Assembly (NCBI GenBank): GCA_017380995.1
Contig: JAFOCY010000066.1
Span: 1 to 15,605 of the forward strand
DNA from: Oscillibacter sp.
GTDB taxonomy: Bacteria; Bacillota; Clostridia; Oscillospirales; Oscillospiraceae
Length of the DNA: 15,605 nt
Reading direction: 5' to 3'
Both the position numbers and the translations under genes were made by a program. This document shows positions 12,501 through 15,605 of this stretch, piece by piece (the stretch's first letter is position 1; the number at the start of each line of letters is the position of its first letter). The notes beneath the pieces were generated by a model, which saw only the letters and a list, made by a program, of their open reading frames with translations, had not been told where the DNA came from and did not search any database.

Positions 12501-13149
12501 ATTCTTCTTGTTTTCTCTTGCTTACGAGATATTGCGTCACACCAAAGGCGCAGCATACCATGATGAAGGCGGGCTCCACCTTTGTTCCCAGGGTCATCCT
12601 TTCCCATAGGTCCGCCTTGGTGATGCCAAGGCGCTGCTGGGTAATTGCCCCGATATTGACGATATATGCCCCTTCTTCGCCCCAAACTTCCTCGTCTGTT
12701 TCCGGCCGCACCTCCTGCCAGCATTCCAGCATGGCAACACCATTGGTAGGCCAGTATACGCGATCCAGCATAATCGCCCGATGGGCCACCGTCTTTGTGG
12801 TCTCCATCTCCACCGCCCCGGCGTAATACCGGCTATCTTCGTGATCGACATCCGTCCTGATGGTGATATCCGCGGGGAACAGGAAGGTGAACAGGTCCGA
12901 TGTGGGAAGGGTTACTGCCGCCTCGATCCGGTAGGTCCCATCCGGGATCACTGCAGCGCTGAAATGAGCGCCATACCAGTACGCCGGGGCGTATAGGAGC
13001 ATAAAGGCCATAAACCCTGCCAGTTTTCTGTCCATGGCGGGATCTGCGAAGCTCTTTCGTTTGCGCAGGATCTCCCATAGAATGGCCAGCGCGTACACAA
13101 TGACGCAAAGGCCGCCCAAGGCATAGATGCCGATCCATATGTTCTCCAT
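12499..13149 (-). CDS. Membrane protein co-expressed with the repressor (candidate lysogenic-conversion or exclusion protein)
   Basis: 216 residues, ATG at 13149 three bases after the repressor stop (TAAGTTATG). The ribosome binding site is weak (GGGG inside the last repressor codons), so translation probably depends on reinitiation after the repressor. Hydrophobic segments: residues about 5-27 (IWIGIYALGGLCVIVYALAI), about 43-65 (LAGFMAFMLLYAPAYW) and about 192-208 (PAFIMVCCAFGVTQYLV). Between the last two lies a roughly 125-residue, beta-looking and acidic domain, probably extracellular, containing DGTYRIEAAVTL and EVRPETDEEVWGEEG. No known family is recognised. Expression with the repressor means it is made in the lysogen, where exclusion of related phages is a common job for such genes; that function is inference. 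Confidence 0.72.
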   Translation of the reverse strand: MENIWIGIYALGGLCVIVYALAILWEILRKRKSFADPAMDRKLAGFMAFMLLYAPAYWYGAHFSAAVIPDGTYRIEAAVTLPTSDLFTFLFPADITIRTDVDHEDSRYYAGAVEMETTKTVAHRAIMLDRVYWPTNGVAMLECWQEVRPETDEEVWGEEGAYIVNIGAITQQRLGITKADLWERMTLGTKVEPAFIMVCCAFGVTQYLVSKRKQEE

Positions 13150-13152
13150 AAC

Positions 13153-13941
13153 TTACATCCCCGGCACCGGGTATCTGCGCTTGGTGATCACACGGCCCTG
13201 CCAGACAATGGACCTGTTACTGCCGGCAGTCAAGCACACATCCGCATCGCTGCGCTTTCTGTTCAGAGAGAACAGGTACGTAATCCCCAAAACGCGGTCA
13301 AAGTGCCATTGCTTGATGACGGTAGCGCCATCTACGCAGAAAATACCGATATCGCCGTCCCGCATGGCGTCATGATTGACAAAAGCGATGTCGCCGTCAT
13401 AGAAAGCCGGCTCCATGCTGTTGCCCTGGACGCGGATGGCATAAGAGGCGCCCTGGGGGTCGTCCGTCTTCAGCTCATAGGGCTCACAGCCCTGCCCGGT
13501 CATATCCAGAGCCAGTCCGGCCGCCGCGGGGTTATCAAAGAGATTGATGACCTTGGGCTCCGGGTCCAGATCCAGCGTGTCCATATTGGCCAGCCGCTCC
13601 AGCGTCTCCATGCGGTTGAGTTCCTCGTCCATCAAGCCTCGGACCGCTGCCTTGCCATGGCTGTCCAGTTTGTCATAGTCCTTTGCGAGTTTTCTTGCTC
13701 CGTCCGATAAGGGCGGGGCTTTTTTGTTGTCTGCGTACTGTTGAGGCTCATCGCTAAAGCCCATCAGATAGTCGATGGTCACATCGTACTGCTGTGCGAT
13801 CTTCATCCAGAAATCCGACTTCGGTTCCCGCTCTCCGTTCTCATAATTGCTGTATGTGGATTTGGGGAGGCCAATGGACTTTCCGAACTCAGCCTGTGTC
13901 ATACCCAGGGACTCCCGGAGCGATTTCAAATTTTGATACAC
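13153..13941 (-). CDS. CI-like phage repressor with S24/LexA-type self-cleavage domain
   Basis: 262 residues with a GTG start at 13941, preceded by AAGGAGGTG. N-terminal XRE helix-turn-helix at about 5-60 (GMTQAEFGKSIGLPKSTYSNYE). A linker follows, then a C-terminal S24 peptidase domain with a likely cleavage site in AAAGLA (Ala141-Gly142), the catalytic Ser175 in GNSMEP and Lys210 in GATVIKQW. In the family RecA filaments trigger self-cleavage, so the prophage is SOS-inducible. It is transcribed from a strong promoter (TTGACA-17-TATGAT) and faces a Cro-like gene across three operators. First gene of the lysogeny operon, with the membrane protein directly after it. Confidence 0.95.
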   Translation of the reverse strand: MYQNLKSLRESLGMTQAEFGKSIGLPKSTYSNYENGEREPKSDFWMKIAQQYDVTIDYLMGFSDEPQQYADNKKAPPLSDGARKLAKDYDKLDSHGKAAVRGLMDEELNRMETLERLANMDTLDLDPEPKVINLFDNPAAAGLALDMTGQGCEPYELKTDDPQGASYAIRVQGNSMEPAFYDGDIAFVNHDAMRDGDIGIFCVDGATVIKQWHFDRVLGITYLFSLNRKRSDADVCLTAGSNRSIVWQGRVITKRRYPVPGM

Positions 13942-13966
13942 TCGCTCACCTCCTTGTTACTGTTCC

Positions 13967-13995
13967 ATCATATTACATCCTTTTCCTTCTGTCAA
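13967..13995 (-). promoter_or_regulatory. Repressor promoter (leftward)
   Basis: On the minus strand TTGACA (13995-13990), a 17-base spacer and TATGAT (13972-13967) form a near-consensus sigma-A promoter whose transcript would start near 13960, just before the AAGGAGGTG site of the repressor. The nearest operator (14002-14020) lies immediately upstream of the -35 box. Confidence 0.85.
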
Positions 13996-14001
13996 TAAAA
14001 T

Positions 14002-14080
14002 TTTCCCCAAAACGAGGAATTTCCTATTGACATTCCCCATTTTGTGGTTTATCGTGTAACCAGACCCCAAAATGGGGAAT
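14002..14080. promoter_or_regulatory. Three 19-bp repressor/Cro operators
   Basis: Reading in one orientation the sites are ATTCCTCGTTTTGGGGAAA (14020-14002, minus strand), ATTCCCCATTTTGTGGTTT (14032-14050) and ATTCCCCATTTTGGGGTCT (14080-14062, minus strand). Centres fall at 14011, 14041 and 14071, exactly 30 bp apart. The first is midway between the two -35 boxes, the second lies in the early-promoter spacer and the third covers its start point. Confidence 0.85.
14027..14055 (+). promoter_or_regulatory. Early (Cro) promoter, rightward
   Basis: TTGACA (14027-14032), 17 bases, then TATCGT (14050-14055), a weaker -10. The spacer is almost completely occupied by the middle operator, so repressor binding should shut it off. 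Confidence 0.75.
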
Positions 14081-14101
14081 TTCAGAAAAGGAGGCCTCAA
14101 A

Positions 14102-14305
14102 ATGCGAGACAACATTGAAGCGGAGCGTGGGCGGATGCGCATGACCAAATGTGCGCTGTGCGAGGCGCTTGGCGTCACGTTGAAAACCTACAACGGCTAT
14201 ATCAACGGCGCTCCCATCCCATCCACCATCCTGGAGAAACTCCACCGGATGACCGGCAAATCTGTGGACTACCTTCTTGGGCTCAGAGATACCCCCGCAA
14301 GCTGA
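14102..14305 (+). CDS. Cro-like helix-turn-helix regulator
   Basis: 67 residues from ATG at 14102, with AAAGGAGG upstream. An upstream in-frame ATG at 14072 lies inside an operator and has no ribosome binding site. The sequence is one XRE-type domain: RMRMTKCALCEALGVTLKTY forms the first helices and turn, YNGYINGAPIPSTILEKLH the recognition region, and TGKSVDYLLGL the closing helix, the last typical of Firmicutes phage Cro/Cl family proteins. It is the first gene of the rightward early operon and faces the repressor. By analogy it competes for the same operators to lock in lytic growth. It has no dimerisation extension. Confidence 0.85.
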   Translation: MRDNIEAERGRMRMTKCALCEALGVTLKTYNGYINGAPIPSTILEKLHRMTGKSVDYLLGLRDTPAS

Positions 14306-14313
14306 CCAACCCC

Positions 14314-14351
14314 ATGCGGCGCTTCCACTGTCCCAAAAGGACAGGCCGCAT
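14314..14351 (+). other. Two-stem hairpin between the Cro-like and excisionase-like genes
   Basis: ATGCGGC (14314-14320) pairs with GCCGCAT (14345-14351). Inside it CTGTCC (14328-14333) pairs with GGACAG (14339-14344) around a CAAAA loop. Seven bases on the left side stay unpaired. No U-run follows, so it is more likely an RNA regulatory structure or processing site than a simple terminator. A 25-codon frame begins in it but lacks a ribosome binding site. Confidence 0.55.
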
Positions 14352-14402
14352 CCAATTTGACGACCACCATCAACCATCACTTTCGAGATAAAGGAGAACA
14401 CC

Positions 14403-14606
14403 ATGGAACACCCTGCCTACCGCGACAATCTGGAACAGGTCCTTGCCTTCACCGGCGGGCGCCACCTGCTCACCATTAAGGACGTCAAGGGCTTCACCGG
14501 CCTTGCCGACCCCCGCACCGTCCGCAAGCGCTTCCCCATCACCGACGGCTACATCTCCGCCGCCACCCTGGCCCGCTGCCTTTGCGGAGAAAGGAGCAAA
14601 AAATGA
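14403..14606 (+). CDS. Small DNA-binding protein, excisionase-like
   Basis: 67 residues, ATG at 14403 with AAAGGAG six bases upstream. The stop overlaps the next start (ATGA). After a short N-terminal helix (YRDNLEQVLAFTGG) the sequence LLTIKDVKGFTGLADPRTVRKRF looks like the winged helix-turn-helix of excisionase and MerR-type helpers, with ITDGYISAATLARCLCG as the wing and closing helix. It lies two genes after the switch in the early operon, where excisionases and early regulators are common. It could assist integrase in excision or regulate early genes; which of these cannot be told from sequence alone. Confidence 0.6.
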   Translation: MEHPAYRDNLEQVLAFTGGRHLLTIKDVKGFTGLADPRTVRKRFPITDGYISAATLARCLCGERSKK

Positions 14607-15295
14607 GCCAGAAAGCCGAAAAGTACGCCCGCAGCCTGGACCGCCGCATGACCGCCCTGGAGGGGGAAATGGACCGCTGGTCCTCCGAGATCGCCTCCTC
14701 CCACCTGTCTATGCTCCAGGATGCCACCCGGGAGCGCAACCGCGCCCGTCGGGATGCTGATACATACCGCCACGCCGCTGCAAGCTGGAAGGCCGTGGCC
14801 TACGGTTCCCTGGCCGCCGCCTCCATTGTGCTGGTTCTTGCCATCGCCAAGACCTCCGCAAAGGCCGCTGAAGCGCCCCAGGAAGCGCCCATCCCGCCCC
14901 TGGCCGTTGTCTCCGAAGCAGCGGAAACAGCGCCCCAGCACGCCGCATCCGCCCCGGAGCCCCACTATTCCCGCATCATCGAAAACGCCACCGTCACCCA
15001 TTACTGCATCTGTGAGAAGTGCTGCGGCAAGTCTCCGGACCATCCCGCCTACGGTATTACCGCCAGCGGACGGGAGGCCGTCCCCGGTTATTCCGTCGCC
15101 GTGGATCCCATCCTGATCGAGCTTGGCAGCACGCTTTACCTGGACTTTGGAGACGGTGTTTTGCAGGCGTGCCGGGCGGATGATACCGGCAGCTCCGTCA
15201 CCGGCGCCCATATCGACCTGTGCGTTTCCAACCACCAGGAGGCCCTGGAGCTGGGCGTCCGCACCGCCGCTGTTTATATCGAGGAGGTGGCCTGA
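14603..15295 (+). CDS. Membrane-anchored 3D-domain protein (putative cell-wall hydrolase)
   Basis: 230 residues from ATG at 14603, with AAAGGAG upstream and an ATGA overlap with the preceding gene. An N-terminal charged coiled-coil (about 1-58, KAEKYARSLDRRMTALEGEM) is followed by one membrane segment (about 64-84, AVAYGSLAAASIVLVLAIAK), a Pro/Ala linker (about 88-120), and a 3D domain (about 128-228). The domain starts ATVTHYCICEKCCGK and shows the three conserved aspartates: D168 in AVDP, D194 in DDTG and D205 in HIDL. The fold is a double-psi barrel related to MltA and RlpA lytic enzymes. The inferred topology places the coiled coil inside and the 3D domain outside. An early-operon position for a wall enzyme is odd for a lysis gene. 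Confidence 0.85.
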   Translation: MSQKAEKYARSLDRRMTALEGEMDRWSSEIASSHLSMLQDATRERNRARRDADTYRHAAASWKAVAYGSLAAASIVLVLAIAKTSAKAAEAPQEAPIPPLAVVSEAAETAPQHAASAPEPHYSRIIENATVTHYCICEKCCGKSPDHPAYGITASGREAVPGYSVAVDPILIELGSTLYLDFGDGVLQACRADDTGSSVTGAHIDLCVSNHQEALELGVRTAAVYIEEVA

Positions 15296-15342
15296 TGCTT
15301 CAGTGCCGCCGCAAAATCCACCCGAAAGGAGACCCTGCATGA
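15295..15342 (+). CDS. 15-codon micro-ORF linking two early genes
   Basis: ATG at 15295 overlaps the previous stop (TGATG) and its own stop overlaps the next start (ATGA). GAGGAGGTGG lies four bases upstream, a good ribosome binding site. The product would be MLQCRRKIHPKGDPA. It may be a real micropeptide or only a translational bridge between its neighbours. Confidence 0.35.
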   Translation: MLQCRRKIHPKGDPA

Positions 15343-15605
15343 CCAACCCTGAACGCCTGCGCGCTTTTGAGATGCGCCTTGACGGTGCCACCTGGACCGC
15401 TATTGCCGCCCAGCTCCACTACACCCCTGAAGCCATCCAAAAGGACCTGGCCGCCTGCATCCGGTCTGCGCCTCACCGGATCCAGTGCGTCTATCCCGCC
15501 ATCCGACAAGCCATTAGCCAGCGGTATGGCACCCTCCGGGCCTTTGCCGAGCAGACGGGACTCTCTATCAACACCCTCTATTATATTTTGTCCGGCCGGG
15601 TCAAC
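15339..15605 (+). CDS. Two-helix-turn-helix DNA-binding protein, N-terminal part (runs off the right edge)
   Basis: ATG at 15339 with AAAGGAG upstream, reading open for 89 codons to the window end. The first 30 residues (start MTNPERLRAFEMRLDG, then TWTAIAAQLHYTPEAIQKDL) look like a sigma/Mor-type helix-turn-helix. Residues about 70-89 (TLRAFAEQTGLSINTLYYIL, then SGRV) look like a second, XRE-type motif. Two such motifs in a row suggest a regulator of the early operon, possibly one that also acts on later genes. Only the N-terminus is visible, so family assignment stays open. Confidence 0.65.
   Translation, partial: MTNPERLRAFEMRLDGATWTAIAAQLHYTPEAIQKDLAACIRSAPHRIQCVYPAIRQAISQRYGTLRAFAEQTGLSINTLYYILSGRVN

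Noticed and set aside
11730..12563. A 277-codon rightward frame opposite the integrase, crossing the candidate small RNA
   Set aside because: Opposite a complete tyrosine recombinase and without a ribosome binding site; composition is that of a shadow frame.
14314..14391. A 25-codon frame between the Cro-like and excisionase-like genes
   Set aside because: No ribosome binding site and its first half is explained by the hairpin; treated as leader RNA.

Overview
This window is part of a temperate tailed phage (or a prophage in permuted or circular form) of a high-GC Firmicute, most likely a gut clostridial host. Strong AAGGAGG-type ribosome binding sites precede almost every gene. Codons are GC-rich, and the protein families (clostridial-type portal, S24 repressor, 3D-domain protein, small J-domain protein) fit that group. 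The host is inferred from style only. The gene set (P22 gp10-like hub candidate, no tape measure or major tail protein seen) leans towards a short-tailed phage, but the window is partial.

Layout. From 8514 leftwards to base 1 the minus strand carries the late morphogenesis genes: small terminase, an 80-residue membrane protein, a putative connector, scaffold, major capsid, large terminase, a 608-residue putative DNA-stabilisation/hub protein, portal, and a coiled-coil fibre gene cut by the window edge. A 14-bp bidirectional terminator-like hairpin separates capsid from large terminase. Upstream of the small terminase lies about 700 bp without genes, full of inverted repeats, with a sharp switch from a C-rich to a G-rich strand near 9100.

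From 9214 to 10993 there is a self-contained accessory cassette: a leftward ribbon-helix-helix regulator and a rightward four-gene operon (J-domain protein, 33-residue microprotein, 151-residue protein of unknown function, 71-residue Cys4 protein) with its own promoter and terminator. The divergent promoters carry related palindromes. A stretch with integrase arm-like repeats (candidate attP, 10996-11231) follows, then the leftward tyrosine integrase.

From 12499 to 14102 is the lysogeny switch: a leftward operon of an autocleavable CI-like repressor and a membrane protein, facing a rightward Cro-like gene. The 160-bp switch region holds two back-to-back sigma-A promoters with TTGACA boxes and three copies of a 19-bp operator centred exactly 30 bp apart. 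A candidate small RNA, with its own extended -10 promoter and terminator, sits antisense to the integrase leader. Rightwards run early genes: Cro-like, a small excisionase-like DNA-binding protein, a membrane-anchored 3D-domain protein, a 15-codon micro-ORF and a two-helix-turn-helix protein cut by the right edge.

The repressor holds the early promoter shut in lysogeny and co-expresses a membrane protein that could serve immunity. After induction the early operon runs right and the late operon runs left. Integrase and attP-like repeats lie between the two phage arms, which suggests a non-integrated or permuted molecule.
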